From assembly GCF_023716565.1 (NCBI RefSeq), contig NZ_CP071848.1, forward strand, positions 1,798,001-1,862,000: a stretch of 64,000 nucleotides of DNA, in the 5' to 3' direction. The stretch is from Vibrio sp. SCSIO 43136. GTDB taxonomy: Bacteria; Pseudomonadota; Gammaproteobacteria; Enterobacterales; Vibrionaceae. Below the pieces are notes generated by a model, which was given only the letters and a program-made list of their open reading frames with translations, did no database searches and was not told where the DNA came from. The translations under genes and the position numbers were made by a program. Shown piece after piece: positions 29,755 through 38,290 of the stretch (the first letter of the stretch is position 1; each line of letters opens with the position of its first letter).

Positions 29755-30381
29755 TTATTTGGCCGCGACACCAGCAGCAAGATACGGAAGCAATTCATCA
29801 ATGATCACTTCTGAATAGACCTTTTGACCAAAATCGTTATAAGCGATTTCAGCCAGTGCCTGACTCGATGCAGTAGTAAAAACACAAGTCCCTAATGTGA
29901 AGTGAAGACGCCAAAATAGCGTTTCAGGGGACAAATCAGGGTTGGCTTTACTTACTGAATTAGTAAACAGTTTCAGCACATGGCCGTAGCGCTCGGTGAT
30001 AAACCAGCGCAAGTGACCTTGCACATCTGTGTATCCTCGACCCAAAAGAGACATGAAACGACTTGTGCCTTCCGGGCGAACATCATTTAAATCCAACAGA
30101 GGCTGCTTAATGGTAATAAACACATCCTCCATGGTGTATTCGTCACTTAAGTTCAAGTTTTCTAGCTGATCTTGTAAGGCAGGCATAAACACCTCTAAAT
30201 AACGGTCGATTACCGCTCGCACTAGAGTCTTCTTGTCACCAAAGTGGTAGTTAACTGAAGCTAGGTTAACGTTAGCTTTGCTTGTAATGGCTCGAAGCGA
30301 AGTGTCGTTAAATCCATGCTCGGCGAACAACGCTTCAGCTACATCTAGAATTTTGTCTTTTGTCTTCACTCGACCTGTCAT
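29755..30381 (-). CDS. psrA: TetR family fatty-acid regulator, PsrA-like
   Basis: The product is 208 residues from the ATG at 30381 (MTGRVKTKDKILDVAEALFAEHGF). Longer in-frame starts would run through its own promoter and operator. The HTH (residues 10-55: TSLRAITSKANVNLASVNYHFGDKKTLV) is very close to what I recall of Pseudomonas PsrA, which senses long-chain acyl-CoA. The following gene is fadE, and a palindrome with the PsrA-type pattern AAAC-N4-GTTT overlaps its probable transcription start. The C-terminal ligand domain is more divergent. Assignment to PsrA rather than another TetR member rests on the HTH, context and operator. Confidence 0.75.
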   Translation of the reverse strand: MTGRVKTKDKILDVAEALFAEHGFNDTSLRAITSKANVNLASVNYHFGDKKTLVRAVIDRYLEVFMPALQDQLENLNLSDEYTMEDVFITIKQPLLDLNDVRPEGTSRFMSLLGRGYTDVQGHLRWFITERYGHVLKLFTNSVSKANPDLSPETLFWRLHFTLGTCVFTTASSQALAEIAYNDFGQKVYSEVIIDELLPYLAAGVAAK

Positions 30382-30395
30382 TTTAATCATCCGTA

Positions 30396-30412
30396 TTAAA
30401 CAACTGTTTGAA
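30396..30412. promoter_or_regulatory. PsrA-type operator upstream of the psrA-like gene
   Basis: A 17-bp imperfect palindrome with core AAAC-AACT-GTTT lies directly downstream of the -10 box of the psrA-fadE promoter. Fourteen of 17 positions are symmetric. PsrA in Pseudomonas binds G/CAAAC-N4-GTTTG/C sites and represses itself, which this placement would allow. Confidence 0.65.
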
Positions 30413-30441
30413 AATATACACGCGCAACACTCAATTAACAA
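30413..30441 (-). promoter_or_regulatory. Sigma-70 promoter of psrA-fadE
   Basis: On the minus strand: TTGTTA (30441-30436), 17 bases, TATATT (30418-30413). Four and five of six positions match consensus. The predicted start lies inside the operator. Confidence 0.65.
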
Positions 30442-30552
30442 GAGCGCAACATCACATCTTTGTATCTTGTTAAACAGGTGATTGAAATAGTTGAAAAGAA
30501 AAAAATTTAAAAAAGATCGGAACTGTTTGGAAAATGGTGAGTCATAAACAAT

Positions 30553-30627
30553 GTAGCCAAGAGAGACTTTTGTGTCATACGGCCGTCTGACAGTGTTGAG
30601 ACTCTTGCTACAGACGCTGCTTTTTTC
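30553..30627 (+). ncRNA. Candidate structured small RNA
   Basis: No ORF of note lies here, but the plus strand carries three linked elements. The first is GTAGCCAAGAG (30553-30563), complementary to CTCTTGCTAC (30602-30611) with one bulge. The second is a 20-bp near-perfect GC-rich palindrome with centre ACGGCCGT (30573-30592). The third is a terminator-like stem CAGTGTT / GACGCTG (30591-30597 / 30613-30619), followed by C and six T. The flanking genes run on the minus strand, so neither explains a plus-strand terminator. No convincing promoter was found, and the 5' end is a guess. A second terminator follows. Confidence 0.45.
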
Positions 30628-30651
30628 TTATTTAACTCCTGTTATGTATCC

Positions 30652-30682
30652 GCCCAAACCAAGATTGGTTTGGGCTTTTTTT
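30652..30682 (+). terminator. Strong plus-strand terminator without a plus-strand gene
   Basis: GCCCAAACCAA and TTGGTTTGGGC form an 11-pair stem followed by seven T. On the minus strand no T run follows, so it is oriented to the right. The only candidate transcript is the small RNA proposed just upstream. Confidence 0.85.
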
Positions 30683-30732
30683 ATGTGTTAAACCATTGTG
30701 TCTAGGTCAACCCACCCTACCTAACAGGCACT

Positions 30733-30757
30733 AAAAAACCGCCCGAAGGCGGTTTTT
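30733..30757. terminator. Terminator after nhaA
   Basis: AAAAAACCGCC, CGAA loop, GGCGGTTTTT; it is 15 bases downstream of the nhaA stop and can work in both directions. Confidence 0.9.
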
Positions 30758-30771
30758 CAATTCTGTATTGT

Positions 30772-31938
30772 TTAGGAAACTTTAGCAGCTTCTACAGCTT
30801 TCTTAGGAAGCGACATACTTAGTAGTGCGTAACCAAGCACTGCTGCGGTTGTCGAGCCCATTAGGATGCCGAGTCTTGCTAGCGTATCAAACTCAGCGCT
30901 TGCACCAGTGAAGGCTAGCGAAGAGATGAAGATCGACATGGTAAAGCCGATACCACACAATACGGATACTGCAAAAATATGCTTGAAGTTAATGCCCTCT
31001 GGCAGTTTTGCAACCCCCATCTTCACAGCAACCCAGCTGAAGCTAAAGATACCTAGCGGCTTACCAACCAGTAGACCCAATGCGATACCTAGTGGCAACA
31101 TGCTAGTTAGGCTGCTCAGTGAAATACCTTCTAGTGAGATACCTGCATTTGCAAAAGCAAAGATAGGCAGAATCAAGAAAGCAACGTATGGGTGAAGTGC
31201 ATGCTCCATGTGTTTCAGTGGAGAGTGTTCACCTTTGTTGCCTTTCAGTGGAATAGCAAAGCCGATAACTACGCCAGCCAAGGTAGCATGGACACCAGAT
31301 TTCAATACACTGAACCACAAGATAGCACCAACAATCATATACCATCGCAGCTTAGTCACGTGCTTCATGTTCATAATGAACAGCACAGCAGTTGCTATAA
31401 AGCCGGCAAGTAATGCTGTAGTCGATAGTTCACCGCTGTAGAACAGAGCGATAATTACAACAACGCCTAGGTCATCGATAATAGCTAGTGCTAGCAAAAA
31501 TACCTTCAAGCTTACCGGTACACGCTTACCAAGTAGCGCCATGATACCCAAAGCAAATGCAATGTCTGTTGCTGCTGGAATTGCCCAACCTTGCAACGCA
31601 TCTGGGTTACCACTGTTGAATAGTACGTAAACTAGTGCAGGCGCAAGCATACCACCTACCGCCGCAATCGCAGGGAAGATAGCCGTTTCTTTTGATTTCA
31701 AGGCACCTTCTAGAAGCTCGCGTTTAACCTCTAAGCCGATAAGAAGAAAGAATACCGCCATCAGGCCGTCGTTGATCCAGTGAGCAACGGACATACCTGC
31801 TACATAGGAATGAAGAATAGAATCATACGTACCGTATAAAGGTGAGTTTGCTACCATCATTGCAATCGCCGCTGCAATTACTAGGATGATGCCCCCTGCA
31901 GATTCCATTTTAAAAAAGTCTTTAATGACATCACTCAT
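30772..31938 (-). CDS. nhaA: Na+/H+ antiporter NhaA
   Basis: NhaA exports sodium in exchange for protons and is important at high salt and alkaline pH. The 388-residue protein has exactly the length of E. coli NhaA and about twelve membrane helices. The ion-binding aspartates are visible in [11 protein letters not shown] (Asp133 equivalent) and [21 protein letters not shown] (Asp163/164 equivalents). The N-terminal [17 protein letters not shown] is typical. AAGG lies seven bases before the ATG. It is monocistronic. The 430-bp upstream region may hold its control sites, but no NhaR-like site could be named. Confidence 0.97.
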   Translation of the reverse strand: MSDVIKDFFKMESAGGIILVIAAAIAMMVANSPLYGTYDSILHSYVAGMSVAHWINDGLMAVFFLLIGLEVKRELLEGALKSKETAIFPAIAAVGGMLAPALVYVLFNSGNPDALQGWAIPAATDIAFALGIMALLGKRVPVSLKVFLLALAIIDDLGVVVIIALFYSGELSTTALLAGFIATAVLFIMNMKHVTKLRWYMIVGAILWFSVLKSGVHATLAGVVIGFAIPLKGNKGEHSPLKHMEHALHPYVAFLILPIFAFANAGISLEGISLSSLTSMLPLGIALGLLVGKPLGIFSFSWVAVKMGVAKLPEGINFKHIFAVSVLCGIGFTMSIFISSLAFTGASAEFDTLARLGILMGSTTAAVLGYALLSMSLPKKAVEAAKVS

Positions 31939-32298
31939 GATATCGCCTTACTGTTGTTAATTGTTAATAGATTTAACAGACCATGACGAAAATTCTAGCC
32001 GTTTGGTGTTACAAGGAAAAATCGCTTGTATGGATCCAATACATCGGAAAAACCTACAAATAAGGCCAAAACAACAGGAATAGCCTAAATGTTTCAGAAA
32101 TGCTTTCATACACATTCGAAAATCCCGAAACAAATTAAACTTTAGCCAAGTTTATCCTTGTATTTGGTGCCATCACAGGATTTCTAATTGCTCGCATCAC
32201 TTACAAAATAAAGGGGCAAGGCCCACAATTCATTGCATCGATGTATAAATATTAGGCGCGAAATTGTTAATAAATCAACGTTCAAGGTGAAGAGAAAT
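31939..32298. other. Intergenic region upstream of nhaA
   Basis: About 360 AT-rich bases with no ORF of support, no clear hairpin with a T run and no repeat that I can see. It presumably contains the nhaA promoter. Confidence 0.6.
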
Positions 32299-32340
32299 AA
32301 AAAAAGGTGATCTCGCTGAGCGAAGATCACCTTGTTTTTT
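32299..32340. terminator. Bidirectional terminator after the attH-like gene
   Basis: AAGGTGATCTCGCTGAGCGAAGATCACCTT is a long hairpin (one bulge) with A run on the left and T run on the right, placed downstream of the minus-strand ABC cluster. Confidence 0.85.
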
Positions 32341-32369
32341 GCAACCATTTATTACCGGCAATTTGTTGC

Positions 32370-33482
32370 TTAATATCCTGTCAGTTGCATTAGTCCGGTC
32401 GCTTTATGAGTGCCCACAGTATTCACTGGGCCTTCCCAATACGGGATCGCAAATGGTAACCATTGTTCACGTCTTGCAGGTGTGATTTCAATATCAATTG
32501 CGTGCTCAGGAACCCTGATTCGCCATTTTAAAGGCAGCTTACGACCACTCTGCAATGACTGCTTCATTGCGCTGGTGGCGCTAACGTCATTCTCATCGAG
32601 AATTATGACATCGCCTTTCTTGTTAGCTAATGTGCCAAAAACACTTGTTGTGCCATCAGCATGACGGTAGTGATTCACCATCAAGGTTTGCTGCTTATCA
32701 AGACGAATGGCGAAATAGTCCCACCCTTGGTGGTCTTCCGCCAACAAACCTGTACCCCACTCTTTAGTCAGCCAAGCAAGGCCTTCTACTTCTTTCATTT
32801 CACCGTCTAACAGCAAAGCGCCTTTAGCTCGGATGAAAGGAGCGCTCACCGAATAGGAAGCGACTTCAGGGTGTTTTTGTAGGTAACCTGCATCGCCATT
32901 TAATACAAATGGACCAGCAGCGTAGTTAGCCAGTTGAACTGAGAACTGGTCGGTATCTAAGTCCAAGCGCCCTGGGAAAGGGGTACGGCCAAGCGACTTC
33001 CAATGCCAATCATCAATCCAGATTTTAAATGGGGCCAGCGTCATGCCTGCCTGACCAATTCCACCACGCGCTAAGCGCTGTTGCTTCCAGACTTGCTGCT
33101 CACTGGTGACAACCATGTGAGAAATATATAGCTGCGGGTTTTCCCAAGCTACGGCCTTTCTATCGTCTGTCGCCACACGGAAAAAGCTCCACTGCACACC
33201 ATAACGCTGGCCTTGCTTATCTTTCACGTTGGCAAAATAGTGCCACCACTCATGTTGGTACTCTGGATGAAAGCGAAAGTCTTGTGGCAAGATCACGGCA
33301 TCATCTGGGGAGACCTTTTTAAATTTGGCACTTACACTGCCCAACAACACTCGATTGACTTGATTGTTGTCTTCAGACTCTACCTCCCCAAAAAAGGAGT
33401 CGTAAAACACTGTCGCTATCCCCATCAAGATAGCGATGACAAGGACGATTTGAATGAACTTAGAGCTTAATAAACGAGTCAT
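32370..33482 (-). CDS. CrtC/AttH lipocalin-like protein
   Basis: The 370-residue protein has an N-terminal membrane anchor (FIQIVLVIAILMGIATVF) and a periplasmic domain with the CrtC/AttH pattern: HPEYQHEWWHYFANVKDKQGQRYGVQWSFFR, LYISHMVVT, WLTKEWGTGLLAEDHQGWDYFAIRL. The family was named for carotenoid 1,2-hydratase but the AttH branch is lipocalin-like and of unknown substrate. The ATG follows directly on the permease stop (TAAATG), so the three genes form one coupled operon similar to AttEFGH. It probably hands a lipid-like substrate to, or takes it from, the transporter. Confidence 0.85.
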   Translation of the reverse strand: MTRLLSSKFIQIVLVIAILMGIATVFYDSFFGEVESEDNNQVNRVLLGSVSAKFKKVSPDDAVILPQDFRFHPEYQHEWWHYFANVKDKQGQRYGVQWSFFRVATDDRKAVAWENPQLYISHMVVTSEQQVWKQQRLARGGIGQAGMTLAPFKIWIDDWHWKSLGRTPFPGRLDLDTDQFSVQLANYAAGPFVLNGDAGYLQKHPEVASYSVSAPFIRAKGALLLDGEMKEVEGLAWLTKEWGTGLLAEDHQGWDYFAIRLDKQQTLMVNHYRHADGTTSVFGTLANKKGDVIILDENDVSATSAMKQSLQSGRKLPLKWRIRVPEHAIDIEITPARREQWLPFAIPYWEGPVNTVGTHKATGLMQLTGY

Positions 33483-35936
33483 TTACAAGGCATCCCTCAA
33501 CGATTTGATTGGGGTTCGCTTCATCATTCCTAACACGGGCAGTGCCCCAGCTATCAATAGTGCGCCAAAAGACCAGAAGAAAGTCTCTGCGTAATACCAA
33601 GGGATCACTTGCAATTGCATCGTCCAGCCAAATGACTGTTTAAGCACCACATCAATCATCAGATCAGCAATGAAGATCCCCAAAGGAATAGCAACCAGTG
33701 CTGAGCACAAGCCCAATACAAATAGCTGAACACCGCCTAGAACCACTAGCTCTTTGGCTGACATGCCCAAACAACGCATCAGTGCGAGCTGACGCTGGCG
33801 CGATACTTCACCTGCTAGAGTTGAGAAGAACAGTCCAATCACTGCAATAACCAAAGTGATGTTGCCAAGGGTTGCCGCAATGCTGAAGGTTCTATCAAAC
33901 ACCTTCATCGCCTGCTTATGAATAATATGGTTATCTTGGATCCGCTCTTGTGGCATCCGGAACATCTGATTGAATCGACGCAGCAATGCAGTCGAAGTTG
34001 CCTCGCTATGGAGGCTCACACCTAAACCAACCTCTCCTTGGCCCGCAAAGCTATGCAACCAATTTCGGTGCGACATCAGTACCTGGTTGTAAGGATTTCC
34101 ATAATCATAGTAGACGCCAACCACTTGCCAGTTGCCTGACATTGGACGAGGGAGTTCTACATAATCCCCTGTGCGGATCCCCATTTTCAGTGCCATCGAC
34201 TCACTGACCATCACCCCTTTAGAATGATGCAAATGGAACCAATAATCAGGTATTGCGAGCTTGACGGTTAATGCGGCTAGCTCCCCTTCTGATTCCCCAA
34301 TACTGACCACTTGAAGTGTGCCACGTTTACTCGGAACTTCTTTCTCCCAGCGCCACCAAACATCTTCAACCTCAGGTTGATCGCTAAGCCAGCTGCCAAT
34401 GCGAGCAGCGATATGATTGGGGGGTGTTACATAGATATCCGCCGCCAATCGCTGCGCTAGCCACTTGTCCGTAGTTTCTCTAAAACTGCCGACCATGGTT
34501 TCTACACCGATGTTGGTCGCAAGTGCTAACATAAATGCCATCGATGCCACACCACGATAGCTTAGGCTTGCAGCGCAATCGGCAAAGAACCAACGGGCTT
34601 TGACCCAAGGCAAAGTGAACGATAGCGCGTTAAATAGTTTCCAAACAAAGAATGGCATCATCAAGCCAATGCTTATCAGCGTCAGGCCAAGCAAGGCATA
34701 ACCTGTTTGTTGGTCTTGCTCTGCTTGAGATACCGCAACGGCAGCAACCACAAAGACGCACGCCAATCCCGCTTGCCAAGAGAACTCAGTACCTGCAAAG
34801 CGCACCAAAGAGAGACGAGAAGATAAACGAATCGGTTGGGTACGAATCAGGCGGATCAAAGGGAAACTACAAGCGAGCAGAGTTCCCAAGATAGCAATCA
34901 ATAGACTTTGTCGGCTCCACTCCCAGTCCCAATCAAGGCTTAGCCCGACTCTAGCGTCATAAATGTCAGCCAGACTTGCAGAGACCGAAGGAAGCAGCTC
35001 ATTAGCGAGCAGGAAGCCAATGCCGTTACCACACAACCAAGAAATTAGAATCCATGCCACCAATTCCGCTAAGAGTGCAATCACTAATTGTGGCATCGAA
35101 ACCCCTATCTGACGCAAGGTTCCCACCAATGGTTGACGCTGAATAAATGACAAAGACATGGCTTGATAGAAAATAAACAGACCAACAAAAAATGCCAGCA
35201 TGCCCATAGCAGCAAGATTGGTATGAAAAGCTAAGGTAAGTGAATCAAGCTCCGCATGGGTGTTTTGAGACAGCTTCATACCATTAGGCAACATCGCCTT
35301 TAGCTTTTCCAATTTCTGCTCTGGCATTTCTCCACACGCCAATACATCGAAGCCTGATGGTCTATTGAGTTGACGAAGTAGCGCAATATCTGCGATGACT
35401 CGGGTGCCAGTCAGCATATTGTTTTCATCAATGATGAGCGGACCTAAACGCTGACGATTGTGCAGAGTAATAAAGTCACCGTCTTTAAGCCCAACGTAAT
35501 CGGCCAAATCTTGGCTGATCATGAGAGGAAACGGTGGCTCTTTAAGTTTTAAGATCTGGATATCTTTGATTGATGAGCCATGATAGACCGCAAGCATCGC
35601 CACTGGATCGATACCAGTAATCGTTAGCTCTTGGTCATCTTTGGTGCGAACACGATAGCTATCAAACGGCTGGCACTGAGAAAAGCCTTCTCGCCTCAGC
35701 TGAATATAGAAACCCTGCGGAATTTTATTGGTCGTTTCGATTGGACGAATACGATAGGGAAGCGGGTTAGAAAATAGCTTCTCACCCGATGCGTAACTGA
35801 CTTTAGCGTGGTGATTGATCGCCAACACACCAACAAGTAAGGAAACCCCTAACGTTAAACCCAACCAGACGAGAAGGATTTGTAGAGGATGACGCCGATA
35901 GTGCCCGAGTAGTGCCTTAACTACGGGCCATAACAT
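33483..35936 (-). CDS. ABC transporter permease, FtsX-like (AttFG-like)
   Basis: The product is 817 residues from the ATG at 35936 (MLWPVVKALLGHYRRHPLQ), chosen because GGGAGGG lies seven bases upstream. It is the MacB/FtsX type: an N-terminal helix, a periplasmic domain (about 50-240), a first three-helix FtsX block (250-380), central helices, a second periplasmic part, and a final FtsX block ending LPVLGMMKRTPIKSLRDAL. The two FtsX halves in one chain suggest a fused pair of permeases. It overlaps the ATPase gene by 20 bases. LolCDE-like mechanotransport of a lipid or lipoprotein is a reasonable guess only. Confidence 0.85.
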   Translation of the reverse strand: MLWPVVKALLGHYRRHPLQILLVWLGLTLGVSLLVGVLAINHHAKVSYASGEKLFSNPLPYRIRPIETTNKIPQGFYIQLRREGFSQCQPFDSYRVRTKDDQELTITGIDPVAMLAVYHGSSIKDIQILKLKEPPFPLMISQDLADYVGLKDGDFITLHNRQRLGPLIIDENNMLTGTRVIADIALLRQLNRPSGFDVLACGEMPEQKLEKLKAMLPNGMKLSQNTHAELDSLTLAFHTNLAAMGMLAFFVGLFIFYQAMSLSFIQRQPLVGTLRQIGVSMPQLVIALLAELVAWILISWLCGNGIGFLLANELLPSVSASLADIYDARVGLSLDWDWEWSRQSLLIAILGTLLACSFPLIRLIRTQPIRLSSRLSLVRFAGTEFSWQAGLACVFVVAAVAVSQAEQDQQTGYALLGLTLISIGLMMPFFVWKLFNALSFTLPWVKARWFFADCAASLSYRGVASMAFMLALATNIGVETMVGSFRETTDKWLAQRLAADIYVTPPNHIAARIGSWLSDQPEVEDVWWRWEKEVPSKRGTLQVVSIGESEGELAALTVKLAIPDYWFHLHHSKGVMVSESMALKMGIRTGDYVELPRPMSGNWQVVGVYYDYGNPYNQVLMSHRNWLHSFAGQGEVGLGVSLHSEATSTALLRRFNQMFRMPQERIQDNHIIHKQAMKVFDRTFSIAATLGNITLVIAVIGLFFSTLAGEVSRQRQLALMRCLGMSAKELVVLGGVQLFVLGLCSALVAIPLGIFIADLMIDVVLKQSFGWTMQLQVIPWYYAETFFWSFGALLIAGALPVLGMMKRTPIKSLRDAL

Positions 35937-36588
35937 GCAGCTGCCCTCCCTGAAGACGGATACTGCCCTGCATGTGTTGGGCAACCTTTTCACTGTGTGT
36001 CACTAGTAATAAGGTGCAATCAAGCTGTTTAGTCAAAGTGGTTAACAGACGCATTACCGCTTCTGCGTTGCGCTCATCTAAGCTACCTGTCGGCTCATCG
36101 GCCAAAAGCAGCTTAGGTTCCATGTAGAGTGCACGAGCGATGGCTGCGCGTTGCTGCTGACCACCAGACACCTCTTCAGGGTAGCGCCCAAGCAACGGCA
36201 TAAGGTCGAGTGCCGACAAGATCTGACGCCATAATCCACGGTCTTCTGCCATGCCTTTAAGCTGGCGACAGAAGCGAATGTTGTCGGCAATATTCAAGGT
36301 TGGCAAAAGATTGAACTGCTGGAAGATGTGGCCAATATTATTGCGGCGATAGGCCGTACGAGCGGATTCAGTAGCCAAGTGCATATTAAATTGCGGGTAG
36401 ATGATCTCACCGGTATCGACGCTATCAATCCCTGCGATCAGATTAAGCAAGGTACTTTTGCCTGAACCACTCTCGCCCATCAAAGCCAGTTGCTGGCCTT
36501 GCTGAAGCTCTAGTTCGGCGCCCTGCAATACTGGATGGAACTCTCCACCATCCATATAACCTTTACAGAGATCTTTAAGGCGTAACAT
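35917..36588 (-). CDS. ABC transporter ATP-binding protein, LolD-like (AttE-like)
   Basis: The 223-residue ATPase has Walker A GESGSGKST near residues 35-43, Q-loop FQQFNLLPTLNI, signature VSGGQQQRAAIARAL, Walker B LLLADEPTGSLD and H-loop VTHS. These are features of the LolD/MacB-type ATPases that drive FtsX-like permeases. It is the first gene of the three-gene operon, and its end overlaps the permease start. The ribosome site before its ATG is weak. The cluster is separate from the true lol genes, so it is not called lolD. Confidence 0.9.
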   Translation of the reverse strand: MLRLKDLCKGYMDGGEFHPVLQGAELELQQGQQLALMGESGSGKSTLLNLIAGIDSVDTGEIIYPQFNMHLATESARTAYRRNNIGHIFQQFNLLPTLNIADNIRFCRQLKGMAEDRGLWRQILSALDLMPLLGRYPEEVSGGQQQRAAIARALYMEPKLLLADEPTGSLDERNAEAVMRLLTTLTKQLDCTLLLVTHSEKVAQHMQGSIRLQGGQLHVMARS

Positions 36589-36712
36589 GCGTCAACTAAT
36601 ATCCACTTATAAAAACTGGTACTGAAATCTACACTAAAACCTTGTGTCTAGGAAGCAATTTGAAATACAGATCACACTATATGCACAAGGTTTCACCGGA
36701 AATGTAAAAATT

Positions 36713-38095
36713 TCATGAGCCTTCTATAAGATTGTTCATCCACTTTTTGCTTTTCATTCGATAAAGTGAACCGACCCATTTAATCACTTCTTCGGTGAGA
36801 AATAACAGATAAACAAACTCCGGAGCAGCACCAAAACCAATCGCCGCCAGTGCTGCCACAGGAATACCCACCACCCACTGGGCAAATAGGTCTTGGTAAA
36901 GGCAAAACTTCACGTCGCCGCCAGCCCTTAACACGCCGACAATCGCCGTCATTGGCACTGAGCGCAGCACAATTCCCAAGCTCAATATCAACATGAATTT
37001 ATTGGACAGTTCTCGAGTTTCATCGGTAAGTGCAGGAAAGGCTTGAAGAATGTAAAACTGACTTGCATATAGCACTGCGGCCATGACCAAGCCAATCACC
37101 ACGTTAATGACGATAATGCCGTACGCTCGGTAGTACACAGAGTCATACTCTTTTGCCCCGAGCTGATTTCCTACCAATACTGCAGCGGCATTTGATAAGC
37201 CGATTAAAAAGGCCAGAGAAATAGACTCTACTGGTGTCATGACCGACAGTGCGGCTAAGCCTTGAACACCGGTTTGCCCCATGATGGCGTGATAAGCAAA
37301 TAGTCCACCAGCCCACGCAAGAAAGTTCAAAGTTGTTGGTAGCGAGAGCTTCACGAATCGAGAGATTCGGTCGAGACGGAAAGTCGCCACGAGATCACCG
37401 AGACGGAACGCTAATAAGTGCTGTTTGGCGTAGAGATAGATAAACAAGCAAGCCACTTCTATCCAACCGCTAATTAGTGTCGCCCAAGCCGCCCCTTGAA
37501 TACCCATTTTAGGTGCGCCCCAATGACCAAATATCAGCATCCAGTTCAAAATAACGTTAGACCCGATTCCGATAGCACTAAAGAAGGTACTTAACCCAGG
37601 CTGATGAACAGCACGAAGTCCCACCGCCATACTGGCAACACACGCCACGTTAAGCATGCCTAGCGCTGTAATTACTATGTAGTCTTTACCCAAGGCAACA
37701 ATCTGCTCAGAATCGGTTGCCACTTGCATAATCTGAGTTGGAAACAGCCAAAACACCAACACGGTAAACAGCGCAACCAACATCGACATCACCCAAGTCA
37801 ATGCGGTGCTTTCTGTTACTCCTTTGCGATTGCCTGCCCCCCAGTATTGTGCCGTAAGCAAAGCACCGCCTGTGGTCACACCCACCAACATAATCGTAGT
37901 GACAAACATGGCACGACTTGCGATACCAATGGCCGCAATCTCGGATTCACCGAGCTGGCCTAGCATTAAAACATCGACCAAACCTCGGCTGGAAAACAGC
38001 ATACTTTGCAAAGCAATAGGCAGAGCTATGGCAAATAGCTTACGAACGTAACTGGTGTCCGTATGTTGGCGGATTAATGAGAGTGTTTGATACAT
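36713..38095 (-). CDS. MATE family efflux transporter
   Basis: The product is 460 residues from the ATG at 38095 (MYQTLSLIRQHTDTSYVRKLF), with GAGGA five to six bases upstream. The longer frame from 38131 lacks a ribosome site. It has twelve hydrophobic helices in two pseudo-symmetric halves, with FAIALPIALQSMLFSSRGLVDVLMLGQLGE in helix 1 and the matching VKLSLPTTLNFLAWAGGLFAYHAIMG in helix 7. MATE proteins expel cationic drugs with sodium or proton antiport; the substrate here is unknown. It is monocistronic and divergent from the SDR-DUF2867 gene. Confidence 0.92.
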   Translation of the reverse strand: MYQTLSLIRQHTDTSYVRKLFAIALPIALQSMLFSSRGLVDVLMLGQLGESEIAAIGIASRAMFVTTIMLVGVTTGGALLTAQYWGAGNRKGVTESTALTWVMSMLVALFTVLVFWLFPTQIMQVATDSEQIVALGKDYIVITALGMLNVACVASMAVGLRAVHQPGLSTFFSAIGIGSNVILNWMLIFGHWGAPKMGIQGAAWATLISGWIEVACLFIYLYAKQHLLAFRLGDLVATFRLDRISRFVKLSLPTTLNFLAWAGGLFAYHAIMGQTGVQGLAALSVMTPVESISLAFLIGLSNAAAVLVGNQLGAKEYDSVYYRAYGIIVINVVIGLVMAAVLYASQFYILQAFPALTDETRELSNKFMLILSLGIVLRSVPMTAIVGVLRAGGDVKFCLYQDLFAQWVVGIPVAALAAIGFGAAPEFVYLLFLTEEVIKWVGSLYRMKSKKWMNNLIEGS

Positions 38096-38290
38096 AGAAT
38101 CCTCATTCACAGGCAAGGAAAATTCTATCAACTCAGCGAGATCAACCGATGAATGCCACTTAACTGAGTGGCCAAGAGGTCAGCTATCGACAATTGATAT
38201 AGAAATTCACGAAAAATCATAGAAATGAATCTAGAATCATATCAGTCACTGTTTTAATCTTCTATAACTGTCTGATTAAAAAAACCTCTT

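Noticed and set aside
30382..30441. Longer N-terminus for the psrA-like protein
   Set aside because: It would place the -10 box and the operator within codons, and the extra residues have no TetR similarity.
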